DNA from: Planctomycetota bacterium
GTDB lineage: Bacteria > Planctomycetota > UBA1135 > JACQFD01
Length of the DNA: 64,000 nucleotides
Assembly (NCBI GenBank): GCA_016792805.1
Contig: JAEUHX010000066.1
Span: 62,001 to 126,000 of the forward strand
Direction: 5' to 3'
In this document: positions 33,030 to 41,679 of the stretch, piece after piece
Layout: each line of letters starts with the position of its first letter
Position numbering within the stretch: position 1 is the stretch's first letter
Made by a program: the position numbers and the translations under genes
The notes under the pieces: model-generated
What the model saw: only the letters and a program-made list of their open reading frames with translations
What the model was told of the DNA's origin: nothing
The model's database searches: none

Positions 33030-34910
33030 TTATCGCGAGACTTTCCGGGGCGCCGACGTCGGCGGATCGCTCGCACGCGGCGCGGTGCGCGGCGCCGGCG
33101 CGCGCCGAAGATCCAGCCGCAGCTCCATGCCATCTTTGCGCGCCACGCTCCGCGCGTCGACGCCGGAGAAAAGCGACAGAACATCGAGCAGCCCCTGGAA
33201 CCCGCGCCGCGCCTCAGCCTTCGACTTGCCCTTCTCCAGCATCTCATTGGCGACAAGTACGTCGAGGTTCTCGCGCAGCGCCTCGATCGATTCCGCCCCA
33301 TCGATCACGAGCTCATCAATCGGCCCTTCCTCGAGAAGCACGGGCTCGACCTTGCCGTCGCGGTTCCGGTCCGCAGGAATCTTGATATCGTCCGGGATCA
33401 CTTGTGCGAGTTCCTTCGCGAGCTCCAGCGACGAGGAGAGCACCACCTTCGTGCCGCGCGTGAACATCGCGGGCGTAAAGTTGTACTCCGGAGTCGCCTC
33501 CTGCCCCTCCTCCAGCTCGGGGAAGCTGGCGTAGGGAATCTTGAGATCTCCCATGCTGGTTTCGGACGCGCCGAGCGACGAGAGCCCTTTCTGTGCACGA
33601 TCGGCGCTCACCAGGAAGACCCCCGTACGGAACGCCTGAGCGAAGCTATCGAGGAATCTCTTGGATCGGTCGCGCGAATGCAACACGAGCGCAAACGCGG
33701 GAATCTTAACTTTTGGGGACTGCGGGAGCCCGGTGTAGGTCTGCCGAGCGACGACGATCTGCGCGGCGGGCGCGAGCTTAGGCAGAAGTTCCTCATCGAG
33801 GCGCTTCATATTAAAAATCAGCGCCGTCGTGGAATTAAACTTCTCCATCTCGGCTTCGAACTCATCGCTCACGATCTCGTCGTGGAGATCCCAAAATGCG
33901 CTCGCGTCGCGCCGAAGAGTGAGCGAGGCGATCTGCCGCGGAACTGACACTTTTTCGATCGCAGTCGGCTCCGGCAGGAATGCGGGCGCCGCCTTCGCGG
34001 GACGCGCCGAGGTGCGCAGCGAGAGCGCGAGCGAGTCTTCGCTCAGCGCGGCGAAGCCGGCGATCCACGAAGAGCCGAGCAGCGACTGCCGCAGGCCATC
34101 GAAGAGGAGCGCCGCGAAGGGCTCGAGCGCAGGATCCTCGCGCCGACGATCGCCGAGGAGCGCCGTCACCCCTTCGGAGTCGATCCACCCGAAGAGGTCG
34201 CGCCGCTCCTCGCTCGCAGCAGCCTTGGCAGCAGCGAAGTTCTTATGATCTTCCAAGCTTCCAAGCTCCTTGCCGCGAAGCCGTTGGATCACGCTCTCCA
34301 CTTCGCTTCGCTCATTGGAGAGCACAAACCACTCGCCGTCGATGGCGTGGTACGCATCCGCCTTGGTGGAAACGATTTCCACATCTCCCGATTTATGAAC
34401 TGTAACTTGAGGGCGAAGCCAGCCGTCGACTTCGTCGCGCAACCCCGCCAGATCTGCGAGCGCGTTGCGAACCGCCATCAGCGCCGCCGGGTCTTTCGCG
34501 CGCGCCACCGCCACGAGCGTCGGCGGTCCCTTCCTCAGGCCAATGTTCGGAACGAGGGCAAGCGCGCCACCGCCGCCGAAGCAGCGTTCGACGGCCTCCG
34601 GGATCTCCATCCCGATCGCAGCCTGAACTGCAGCAATTCCGGCGACGAGCTTCACTCCGTTCCCCTGGATTCCCTGGCGATAGCTGGGCGTGCTGCGGAT
34701 GCGATCCCAGGCGCCGGTGTCGACGAAGGTGCGCCACAGCGTGTGCGGCGCGGGCAGCTCCGCGTAGGCCGCCGCCTTCGAGGGCAGCAGAGAGGCCAGC
34801 GTGCGCTGGACGGGAGGCGCCGTTGGCTCCTGGGCGATCGAGCGGGAGAGAGATCCGAGCCCAAGCGTGCCGAGGATCAGCACCTTGGCGAGGTGGAGGG
34901 CAGAGTTCAT
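33030..34910 (-). CDS. Secreted protein of unknown family, first gene of the DUF1800/DUF1501 operon
   Basis: 626 residues. The ATG at 34910 gives a signal peptide ('LHLAKVLILGTLGLGSLSRS', AQE cleavage context); another ATG lies two codons upstream. The body is mixed alpha/beta without a motif I recognise, with repeated stretches of the form 'GEWFVLSNERSEVESVIQRL' and 'FTRGTKVVLSSSLELAKELA' suggesting duplicated domains. The C-terminal 'RRAPAPRTAPRASDPPTSAP' is a disordered tail. Its stop abuts the DUF1800 start, so the three products are probably coexpressed and may act together outside the cytoplasm. Confidence 0.75.
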   Translation of the reverse strand: MNSALHLAKVLILGTLGLGSLSRSIAQEPTAPPVQRTLASLLPSKAAAYAELPAPHTLWRTFVDTGAWDRIRSTPSYRQGIQGNGVKLVAGIAAVQAAIGMEIPEAVERCFGGGGALALVPNIGLRKGPPTLVAVARAKDPAALMAVRNALADLAGLRDEVDGWLRPQVTVHKSGDVEIVSTKADAYHAIDGEWFVLSNERSEVESVIQRLRGKELGSLEDHKNFAAAKAAASEERRDLFGWIDSEGVTALLGDRRREDPALEPFAALLFDGLRQSLLGSSWIAGFAALSEDSLALSLRTSARPAKAAPAFLPEPTAIEKVSVPRQIASLTLRRDASAFWDLHDEIVSDEFEAEMEKFNSTTALIFNMKRLDEELLPKLAPAAQIVVARQTYTGLPQSPKVKIPAFALVLHSRDRSKRFLDSFAQAFRTGVFLVSADRAQKGLSSLGASETSMGDLKIPYASFPELEEGQEATPEYNFTPAMFTRGTKVVLSSSLELAKELAQVIPDDIKIPADRNRDGKVEPVLLEEGPIDELVIDGAESIEALRENLDVLVANEMLEKGKSKAEARRGFQGLLDVLSLFSGVDARSVARKDGMELRLDLRRAPAPRTAPRASDPPTSAPRKVSR

Positions 34911-35149
34911 GGCATGCATTCGTGGTATTCCCGGCGTCAGTGCGACAAAGGCTATGCCGCCGTAGGCCGCAGCGAGAAGGACCAAGTTCTCGGCGGATTC
35001 CGCTCAACGTGCCGTAGCCGCACGCCTCCAGCTCCGAGCCGCGCGGATCAGCACAACGAAGCTCAGCTCGCTTCCTGGGCGTCGGTAGCGCCAGGAGTCC
35101 TCGCCGCCTTCGGTTGCCTCGCGAACCGCCACCCCAACGGCAAGCCGAA

Positions 35150-36289
35150 TCATCGTCCCAGCAGACGGGCCGCGAGCGTGCTCCCGACGAGCGCATGACC
35201 TTCGACAGAAAAGTGAAGATCGCTGGGAATATGCAGCCGATGCTCGGCGGGGGATGCCGCGAGCGCCGGGGTGAGGTCGATTTGTGCAAGCGAGAGCCGA
35301 TCGAGAAGGGCTGCCAGCTCGCGTGAAGGGCGAGCACCGTCGACGACGCGAGGAGCGAGACCCCACAATTTCGCAAGCCGGACGCGCAGGCCAGGATCGT
35401 AGGCCACCGGCAAGGGAAGCAATGCAAAGGTGAGCTTGGCGCCCGGCTGAGCGGCCTCCTCACGAATTGCTTGGAGGGCATGCGGCAGAGCGGCCCACGC
35501 CCGTGTGATCTTCTCGCCGCCGACCTCGCCGAGCCGCCCGTAGCCCTCACAGATCATGAGCGCCTTCAATTCTGGCTGATCCATTCCGCAGTAGCCGCGC
35601 TCGGGGAGCCGCGCACCGCGCGGCCCGACTCCGGCCGCGTGCGCCTCGGCAGCCGCCAAGGACGACTCCCCGCTCGAACCGCCGCGAGCCACCCGAAGAA
35701 CTGCCAGCGACGAAACCCTGGCGGCGAACGACATCCATGCGCGCTCCGCTACCCCGGCTCTCTCGAATCGGGGTCGCGGCACGAGCTTTCCCCCGAGCAC
35801 TTCGTAGGGGCGAGTTGAGAGCACGTCCTGGATGTCATTTCCCAAGAAGATACAAACCACAATTTCCGTCGGCTGAACGAGCGGTGCAAGCCTCCGGATC
35901 GCAAGGCGGTATTCATGAAGCCCATACCCAGGGCATCCGGCGTTCACGACGCTCACGTCCTGTCCGAGATCTGTTTGGAGAACGCTGCAGAAAGTCTCGC
36001 TCTCGCCGACCTCGGCCCCGAACACCATCGAATCGCCGACGACGAGAATGCGCCGGCTCGCGTCCCGGCGCGGCTCGCCCCCCCGAGTCGAGAGAGACGA
36101 AATGCACAGCCGCTTCGAGCGAATGCCGGCAGCCGGCCGGAAGCCGAGGGCCGGGTCCGCTTCGTAGGGAATCTCGGCAGCTGTGTACTCTCGAGGGCCG
36201 AGCGCCCAGCGCGCGGCGCCTTCGGCTGCGAGGAACACCACCGTGGGGATACCCACCGCGGCGAGGAGCCTCGCGCCGATGCGCCCCAT
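35150..36289 (-). CDS. SGNH/GDSL-type hydrolase, membrane-anchored
   Basis: 379 residues. An N-terminal hydrophobic helix ('LLAAVGIPTVVFLAAEGAA') anchors or exports the protein. Block I is 'RILVVGDSMVFGAEVGE' (nucleophile Ser of GDS), block III resembles 'IFLGNDIQD', and block V is 'PSDLHFSVEGHALVG' with catalytic Asp and His. This is the SGNH hydrolase fold used by esterases and O-acetyl-transferring or -removing enzymes. The ATG at 36289 is 4 bases after the TAA of the second SGNH gene, so the two form an operon. The substrate is unknown; a surface glycan or lipid is plausible. Confidence 0.85.
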   Translation of the reverse strand: MGRIGARLLAAVGIPTVVFLAAEGAARWALGPREYTAAEIPYEADPALGFRPAAGIRSKRLCISSLSTRGGEPRRDASRRILVVGDSMVFGAEVGESETFCSVLQTDLGQDVSVVNAGCPGYGLHEYRLAIRRLAPLVQPTEIVVCIFLGNDIQDVLSTRPYEVLGGKLVPRPRFERAGVAERAWMSFAARVSSLAVLRVARGGSSGESSLAAAEAHAAGVGPRGARLPERGYCGMDQPELKALMICEGYGRLGEVGGEKITRAWAALPHALQAIREEAAQPGAKLTFALLPLPVAYDPGLRVRLAKLWGLAPRVVDGARPSRELAALLDRLSLAQIDLTPALAASPAEHRLHIPSDLHFSVEGHALVGSTLAARLLGR

Positions 36290-36293
36290 GAAC

Positions 36294-37532
36294 TTACTTC
36301 TTCTCCGCCGCTCCCCGCAGCAGACCGGCTTTGCTGAGCGTCGTCGCGAGGAACGCGGCGACACCTCGGCATCCCTCGTCGGATAAGTGATCTGTGTCTT
36401 TGAAGAGCCGCGGCTGCCGGGGAATGTCGGTCGCAACATCGCACAACGGTGCACGGTGGCGCGCCGCAGCCTCGCGAATGGCCTCATTCATGGCCGCCAA
36501 CGCGTCGCGCGCCATGCTCCACTGCGGCATCCAGAATCCGAGTCCCCCGGCGATCTTTCGATACTCTTCCTGCGTTTCATTCCCTCGAAACAGAAAGCCG
36601 TAAGTGCAATAGACCGGAGCGGCGCCGGAGCCCGAAACGACGCCGTGGAATCGGTCGAGCTGGGCTCGGAACTCCGCGAAATGCTCGGGAACAATGTAAC
36701 GATTCGACGCCAGCGCCCCGTCGTAGTCGGTGCTCCCCTCCGAAGCAACGGCGGCGCGAATGGCTTGCGCCTCGCTGCTGGTGCCGAGTCCCTTCGCGGC
36801 CGTCCGCTCCTCCCGGGCGATGCGCTCGGCGGCGCGCTCCTCCTTCCTTCTCTGGGAGCGCGCGGCCGACCACTGCAGCCAGATCGCCGAGTGCGACAAT
36901 GCGCGCTCGAATCCGTTGTCAGCGCGCACCAACGCCGAGAACCGCTCGTCGAAGCCGAGCCTCGCGCGCCGGCTCTGGAGCAGATCATTGATCATATTAT
37001 AGAGAATCACGACGTCAGGCTTGAGGCCGGCGAGCTTCCTCTCGTACCGCGTCACGGCACGCGCCGTGGTCGCTCCGGGGAGCCCGCCATTCACGACCTC
37101 AACTTTCTCCGGCTCGCGTGCTTGAGCGCGAAGCTGGCGCTGGAGAAACGCGGCAATCGTGGTGTCGTCGTTGGTGCTCGTCGTGCCGAAGCAGGCCGAC
37201 CCGCCGATCAGCACCACGCGGAAGAGACCATCGGGCTTGGGCACCGCCACCGCCTTCCCCCGGAAACCCTGCGCGTTAATCGTGATCTTCTGCCCCTGCG
37301 ACTCCTTCGGCACGAGGTCGATCTCGCCCGACTCGTCGAGCGCAAAAATCTTGAGCTCGTTGCCGAGGTATCGGGATCGAAGCGACTCAAAGTCGGTGGC
37401 GCCGCTCTCGCGGATGAGCCGTCCTCTCAGATACCACTCAAATCCGCCAAGCCCCGCAGCGAGCGCGACGACACCGATGGCAGCGGAGAAAAGTAGCTTT
37501 CGGAGCATGGCAATCGCGGGGGTACGAACCAT
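36294..37532 (-). CDS. SGNH/GDSL-type hydrolase, second of tandem pair
   Basis: 412 residues. An N-terminal transmembrane segment 'LLFSAAIGVVALAAGLGGF' is followed by the SGNH domain: 'RVVLIGGSACFGTTSTND' (GGS variant of the nucleophile block), 'GGLPGATTARAVTRYERKL', 'VVILYNMINDLLQ' (Asn block) and 'LFKDTDHLSDEGCRGVA' (Asp/His block). It is homologous to the downstream gene, indicating a local duplication with divergence. The ATG at 37532 lies two bases after a GC-rich inverted repeat; the ATG at 37508 is an alternative start that would still include the membrane helix. Confidence 0.82.
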   Translation of the reverse strand: MVRTPAIAMLRKLLFSAAIGVVALAAGLGGFEWYLRGRLIRESGATDFESLRSRYLGNELKIFALDESGEIDLVPKESQGQKITINAQGFRGKAVAVPKPDGLFRVVLIGGSACFGTTSTNDDTTIAAFLQRQLRAQAREPEKVEVVNGGLPGATTARAVTRYERKLAGLKPDVVILYNMINDLLQSRRARLGFDERFSALVRADNGFERALSHSAIWLQWSAARSQRRKEERAAERIAREERTAAKGLGTSSEAQAIRAAVASEGSTDYDGALASNRYIVPEHFAEFRAQLDRFHGVVSGSGAAPVYCTYGFLFRGNETQEEYRKIAGGLGFWMPQWSMARDALAAMNEAIREAAARHRAPLCDVATDIPRQPRLFKDTDHLSDEGCRGVAAFLATTLSKAGLLRGAAEKK

Positions 37533-37533
37533 T

Positions 37534-37570
37534 CTCGGCGGCGGCCCTCAGGGCGAGGGCGGCCGCCGAG
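37534..37570 (-). terminator. GC-rich inverted repeat between two minus-strand genes
   Basis: Nine-base arms ctcggcggc / gccgccgag enclose a smaller gccc-tca-gggc hairpin. It is just after the stop of the secreted-protein gene (37582), so it could terminate that transcript, but no T-tract follows on the minus strand. Confidence 0.4.
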
Positions 37571-37581
37571 CTCCGACTTCG

Positions 37582-38547
37582 CTACAAAGCGGAGTCGATC
37601 GTGATGTCGAGGCCGGCCGTCGCCGACAGGCCTTGCGGCCCGCCCGGATCGGCGAAGAAGGCCTGGACGTAAAAGTGCTGTCCGATAAGTGCGAGCACGG
37701 CAGGCACCGGAGTATTGAGGGTCCACGCGCCGGTTGCCGTTGTCGGGGCCTGGAGCGGGATGGTCGTCGCCGGGTCGATCCAGAACGTAATCCCAAGAAT
37801 CGGGAAGTTGAACGTTCCCTCAGAGATTCCAAGGAAGCATGTGGACGAGCTCGGTGCTGCCGTCCCCCGAAGTCCGAAGGCCGGATTCCCAACTTTCCAA
37901 GCTCCGGAGCTATCGAGGGTCGGCGTTCCGTTGATGCCCGGTGTGGCCGTCCCGTAGGTCACGGGGCCATGGATCGTCGCCGAGACGCGGATTCCAAAGT
38001 CGCCCGTAATGCCGACGCTCTCGGCCGTCTTCCACATGCCGCTGCTGATATCAAAAATCCGGTTCTTTCCCGGGGTGATTCCGTTCGTGTCGGTCACAAC
38101 CGACGAGAAATTCACGAAGAGGCCGGCCTCTTCGAACTTTGCACCGATCGTGAAGGTCTGCCCCGCCGGAAACTTGATATTCGCGACGGACAAATCGACC
38201 AAGTTCTCGCCGCCAGGCATGAATGTAAAAATCGGAGAGGTGTAGATCGGCGCGCCCGGGTTCACGGAGCCGCTCGGATACACCAGAATACGCATCTTGC
38301 GCATGGTCGTCTGCCCGAGCGCGTTGAAGAACAGTACACGTGCCTTCTGTAAGAAAATCGGCCCGTCGGCGGGCGGCGCGGTGAAGACCGACGCCGCGAT
38401 TTCGTTCTGTACGAATCCGGCCTGCACGTTTCCCGAGCCGCCGGGCGCAATGGAGTCGTTCTGGTAGGTCTTGTCGTCGGCGATCGCGCTCGGAGCCGCA
38501 GCGAAGAGCGCGGCAACAAGCACGACGAGCGCAGAGAGGAGTCGCAT
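37582..38547 (-). CDS. Secreted protein with lineage-type C-terminal domain
   Basis: 321 residues. Signal peptide 'RLLSALVVLVAALFAAAPSA' after the ATG at 38547; the frame is open upstream to 38745 without homology. The mature part is beta-rich ('FLQKARVLFFNALGQTTMRK', 'GQTFTIGAKFEEAGLFVNFS'), suggesting an adhesive or beta-sandwich secreted protein. The C-terminus, 'GQHFYVQAFFADPGGPQGLS' plus 'ATAGLDITI', resembles the tail of the FG-GAP protein at 46544-49192, pointing to a shared sorting or anchoring domain. It is divergent from the hydrolase gene at 38625. Confidence 0.78.
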   Translation of the reverse strand: MRLLSALVVLVAALFAAAPSAIADDKTYQNDSIAPGGSGNVQAGFVQNEIAASVFTAPPADGPIFLQKARVLFFNALGQTTMRKMRILVYPSGSVNPGAPIYTSPIFTFMPGGENLVDLSVANIKFPAGQTFTIGAKFEEAGLFVNFSSVVTDTNGITPGKNRIFDISSGMWKTAESVGITGDFGIRVSATIHGPVTYGTATPGINGTPTLDSSGAWKVGNPAFGLRGTAAPSSSTCFLGISEGTFNFPILGITFWIDPATTIPLQAPTTATGAWTLNTPVPAVLALIGQHFYVQAFFADPGGPQGLSATAGLDITIDSAL

Positions 38548-38624
38548 GGGTGCGTTCTCAGTCGAGGTGGCGACCACAGGGGTGAGGAAGGTCGCAGTCG
38601 AGACTATCCTCTGGCACACACGCC

Positions 38625-39644
38625 GTGAACCTCCCCGCGCTCTGCTTTGGAATGCTCCTCCTTGCCTTCGTGCAGGGCGGGATCCCCGCGTCGGGCGAGA
38701 TTGAAGAGATCCCCGAGCTGGCGCCGGCCGACCCAGCCCGCGCATCGGAGCTGCGCGAACTCGCGCCGGGTGGGAAGTTTCGCTGGGAGATGGAGGTTCA
38801 ACCCGACGGGGAGAAGCTGCTGGTGGGCGAGCTTCGATTCCCGTCGCCGCGGCCGAGCGGTGATCCCGTGAACGACGTGGTGCGCGCCACTTATTTCCGC
38901 CCCGCCGCGCGCCGCGATCTGCCGGCGGCGGTAGTGCTTCATCACTCGCAAGACGACTTCAAGCTCGAGCGGGCGATCTCCCGCGACCTCGCCCTTGCTG
39001 GCGTGGCGACGCTCATGCTCCGCCTGCCGTGGTACGGCGAACGGAGACCCCCTGGAACGCGAACGATCCTGGCGGCCGAGCGCGGGCTCGGCGGGCTTGA
39101 GAGTGATTTCCGGCAGGCAGCGGCGGATGCGCTGCGGGCCGTGAGTTGGTTGCGAGCGCGGAAGGAAGTCGATTCGAAGCGCGTTGGACTGGTGGGGATT
39201 TCGCTCGGTGCGCTGGTCGGATCACTCGCGGCAGGCGCGTCAGGGACGCTCGACCGCTGCGTGCTGGTGCTTGGCGGAGGCGATTTGGCAACGATTCTGC
39301 GTTCGCCCGTGCATGAGACGTCGGGGGTGCGTACAGCGCTTGAGCGCGAGAAGGTGGAAGAGGCAGAGCTTCGGACGCGCATCGAGAGGCTCGACCCGCT
39401 GCGATTCGCCGATCGCATCTGCGGCGCGCGGACACTTTTTGTGCAGGCGTCGAAGGACGAAATTGTGCCGCGCGTCTGCTCGGAGAAGCTCATTGAAGCG
39501 GTGAGCGCGAAGGACGGCCGCCCGCGCGTGCGCTGGTTCGACGCAAGCCACAAATCGATCGTATTCAGCCTTCCCGAGGTGATGCAGGAAGTGAAGCAAC
39601 ACTTCATGCCCGGGGCGGAGTCGAAGCCGGCTACGGAGAAGTAA
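38625..39644 (+). CDS. Secreted alpha/beta hydrolase
   Basis: 339 residues. A GTG at 38625 is followed by a signal peptide ('LPALCFGMLLLAFVQGGI'). The alpha/beta-hydrolase fold is shown by 'LPAAVVLHHSQDDFKLERAI', the nucleophile elbow G-I-S-L-G in 'KRVGLVGISLGALVGSLAAG', the acid in 'LFVQASKDEIVPRVCSEKL', and the histidine in 'RWFDASHKSIVF'. It resembles dienelactone hydrolase/acyl-peptidase-like esterases; the substrate cannot be inferred. The 77-base gap to the divergent gene at 38547 must contain both promoters. A long non-coding repeat spacer follows. Confidence 0.82.
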   Translation: MNLPALCFGMLLLAFVQGGIPASGEIEEIPELAPADPARASELRELAPGGKFRWEMEVQPDGEKLLVGELRFPSPRPSGDPVNDVVRATYFRPAARRDLPAAVVLHHSQDDFKLERAISRDLALAGVATLMLRLPWYGERRPPGTRTILAAERGLGGLESDFRQAAADALRAVSWLRARKEVDSKRVGLVGISLGALVGSLAAGASGTLDRCVLVLGGGDLATILRSPVHETSGVRTALEREKVEEAELRTRIERLDPLRFADRICGARTLFVQASKDEIVPRVCSEKLIEAVSAKDGRPRVRWFDASHKSIVFSLPEVMQEVKQHFMPGAESKPATEK

Positions 39645-39841
39645 GCGCGGATCTGTGGGTGATCCGGAGTGTGGTGTCTTGGGAACTTGTCGCAAGCGGC
39701 TACTCATCAACGACGTGGGATTGGCGCGTGGGAACTACTCCTTAAGTAGGAAGTGGGGTCGGCGCGTGGAGGACGTTTCAAAAGTGCTCCGCAAAGCGAG
39801 CGCGAGGAATCGTCGTCCAGCGCAAGGAGCCTCGCGTCTGC

Positions 39842-39878
39842 GGAACTCGCCGCGCCAAGACCGACCCACGCCCCATTC
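39842..39878 (-). repeat. 37-bp dispersed repeat, copy 2 (inverted)
   Basis: Identical over 37 bases to the reverse complement of 4973-5009. Confidence 0.85.
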
Positions 39879-40033
39879 GAAGCCGTCCCTCATCTAAGAA
39901 GTGGAAGCAGGGTGCAACCTGGTGTGACAACACCCCACCAGATTCCCACACTGCCCACGTGGGGCGCGGGCATCGCCCGCGACGATCTCGCGCGCGCATG
40001 CGCGCGCGGATGAAGAATCGCGCTGCCCTTTTC

Positions 40034-40086
40034 TCATCGCGCGGGGCAAGCCCCGCGCCATGATTCGGCGCGTGCGCCGGCCCTAC
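40034..40086 (-). repeat. Palindrome-bearing repeat module, copy 2 (inverted)
   Basis: Reverse-complement match to 5076-5128 (48 of 53 positions by eye), including an identical 25-base palindromic core at 40034-40058. Upstream, 39987-40012 matches 5150-5175 with one mismatch, and 39751-39768 matches 5186-5203 exactly. Confidence 0.8.
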
Positions 40087-40253
40087 GGGTCGAAATCTGT
40101 GCACGCCAGCGCCGACGGCCAGCTTCGATGCGAGGTTTGTCACGGATCGCCACTACAGGATTCAGGACAGCGGTCGGGCTTTGGATGCGCCGGGCCGGCA
40201 CGGCCCGTTTTGCTGAGTGTTGCCGAATCTTGAACAGTGGTACCTTCGGGGCC

Positions 40254-41000
40254 ATGACGGTCGTTCTCCAAAGCGTTGAGCGGTTGCTGCGGGGCGAGCT
40301 GACTCGCAGCGAGGATCTGCAGGCCGGTCGAGTCGAGGCGTCGGCCAGCAAGCTGCTGGCGGTCACCTTGGTAATGGGTGCCGTTGCCGGCGCGTGCGTC
40401 GGCATCTATCCGGCGATTCGCAACCGGCCGGAGGGCTTTTTACAGATGGGCGCTTCAACGCTGAAGGTGCCACTTCTGTACCTTCTCACGCTCGGAGTAA
40501 CATTCCCTTCGCTCTATGTGTTCTCCGCCCTTGCGAATTCGCGGCTCCGCATGCGCGAGACGCTGCGCCTGCTTTTGATCGCGACGGCGGTGAATGTTAC
40601 GGTTCTCGCGAGCCTTGGGCCCATCCTCGCCTTCTTCGCAGTTAGCACCCGCAGCCACGCGTTCATGCAGGTGCTCACAATTTCCACCTTCGGAGTCTCG
40701 GGGCTGCTCGGACTCGGATTCTTGAGACGCGCCGTGAGCCATGTGTTTCAAGAAGTAGCAAAAGAAACGGCCGGCGAGCCGAGCGCCGCCCAGCGCATGG
40801 CCGCCGTGGCGTCGGCTACCCAGCGCGCGCGGTTCATTTTCACCATGTGGACGGTCGTCTATGCGCTGGTGGGATCCCAGATGGCGTGGATCCTGCGCCC
40901 GTTCCTCGGAGCGCCTGGGCTTCCATTTGTGATCTTCCGCGGCACGAGCCGGAACTTCTTCGCAGGCGCCCTCGACGCGCTGCGCTGGGCATTCGAGTAA
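40254..41000 (+). CDS. Multi-pass membrane protein, first of a paralogous pair
   Basis: 248 residues with about five or six transmembrane helices, for example 'LLAVTLVMGAVAGACVGI', 'VPLLYLLTLGVTFPSLYVF' and 'LLLIATAVNVTVLASLGPIL'. The C-terminus has the family pattern 'SQMAWILRPFLGAPGLPF' then 'FRGTSRNFF'. That L-R-P-F-x-G-x-P tail is shared with the next gene, so the two are paralogs. This is a widespread membrane family of unknown role (transport or scaffolding). Start: ATG at 40254; the frame is open earlier without homology. It is 9 bases ahead of its paralog and likely cotranscribed. Confidence 0.8.
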   Translation: MTVVLQSVERLLRGELTRSEDLQAGRVEASASKLLAVTLVMGAVAGACVGIYPAIRNRPEGFLQMGASTLKVPLLYLLTLGVTFPSLYVFSALANSRLRMRETLRLLLIATAVNVTVLASLGPILAFFAVSTRSHAFMQVLTISTFGVSGLLGLGFLRRAVSHVFQEVAKETAGEPSAAQRMAAVASATQRARFIFTMWTVVYALVGSQMAWILRPFLGAPGLPFVIFRGTSRNFFAGALDALRWAFE

Positions 41001-41009
41001 CGGCCCGCG

Positions 41010-41672
41010 ATGCGCGCTCTGCTCCGGGAAGCCGACGACCTGCTTCGAGCCGAAGGGCGGCATGCCCTTGGGATGCTGGAGTTTCCGTGGCTACGCCTCG
41101 CGCTTCTTGTCATCGCCGGCGGATTCTGCTTCGGGGCCTCGATGGGGTGCTTCGGCGGGCGCGGTCTCCAATCCGTCTACTCCGCCGCGAAGATGCCTTT
41201 CTTGATTTCCGGCGCGACGCTTGTGTGCGTGCCCTTCTTTTTTGTGGTGAACGTGCTGCTTGGGCTGGCGGGCGACTTTCCCGCCGCCATGCGTGGAGTG
41301 CTGAGCTCGCAGGCAACCGTCGCAATTTGCCTTGCGGCGATGGCGCCTGTGACGCTCTTCTTCTACGCGTCCGGAGCCGACTACCCGACGGCGCTGCTGC
41401 TCAACGGATTCCTCTTCGCCCTCGCGTCCCTCGGCGGGCAGATCACACTTGCGCGTCACTACAGGGCGCTGATCGCCCGCGATCCGCAGCACCGCGTGGC
41501 ACTGGCAGCTTGGCTGATTCTTTATGTGTTCGTTTCGGTGAAGGTCGGCTCGATTCTGCGCCCCTTCGTGGGAGACCCTACGGCCCCCACGCAGCTTTTC
41601 CGCGCAACCGCCTTCGAGGAGAATCCCTACGCCAGCCTCTACTGGTCGGCGTACTGGATCCTCCACAAATAA
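41010..41672 (+). CDS. Multi-pass membrane protein, second of a paralogous pair
   Basis: 220 residues, about six transmembrane helices ('LRLALLVIAGGFCFGASMG', 'FLISGATLVCVPFFFVVNVL', 'LAAMAPVTLFFYASG'). The C-terminal 'KVGSILRPFVGDPTAPTQLF' and 'ENPYASLYWSAYW' mirror the upstream protein's ending. Together with the 9-base gap this suggests a duplicated pair that may form a heteromeric membrane complex. There is no enzymatic motif. The stop is followed after 7 bases by the GTG of the SBBP-repeat protein. Confidence 0.8.
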   Translation: MRALLREADDLLRAEGRHALGMLEFPWLRLALLVIAGGFCFGASMGCFGGRGLQSVYSAAKMPFLISGATLVCVPFFFVVNVLLGLAGDFPAAMRGVLSSQATVAICLAAMAPVTLFFYASGADYPTALLLNGFLFALASLGGQITLARHYRALIARDPQHRVALAAWLILYVFVSVKVGSILRPFVGDPTAPTQLFRATAFEENPYASLYWSAYWILHK

Positions 41673-41679
41673 AGCACCT

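Larger units (their letters stand above)
39645..40253. other. Non-coding spacer with inverted copies of the 5-kb repeats
   Basis: About 610 bases between the hydrolase stop and the membrane-protein start. The membrane-protein frame is open from 40128 but unhomologous there. It holds repeat modules at 39751-39768, 39842-39878, 39987-40012 and 40034-40086 that match the 4.97-5.20 kb spacer in opposite orientation. No gene is supported. Confidence 0.65.

Noticed and set aside
40190..40225. Possible sigma-54 promoter (GGCACG ... TTTTGCT) ahead of the membrane-protein gene.
   Set aside because: The spacing between GG and GC is 13 rather than 10 bases, incompatible with -24/-12 recognition.
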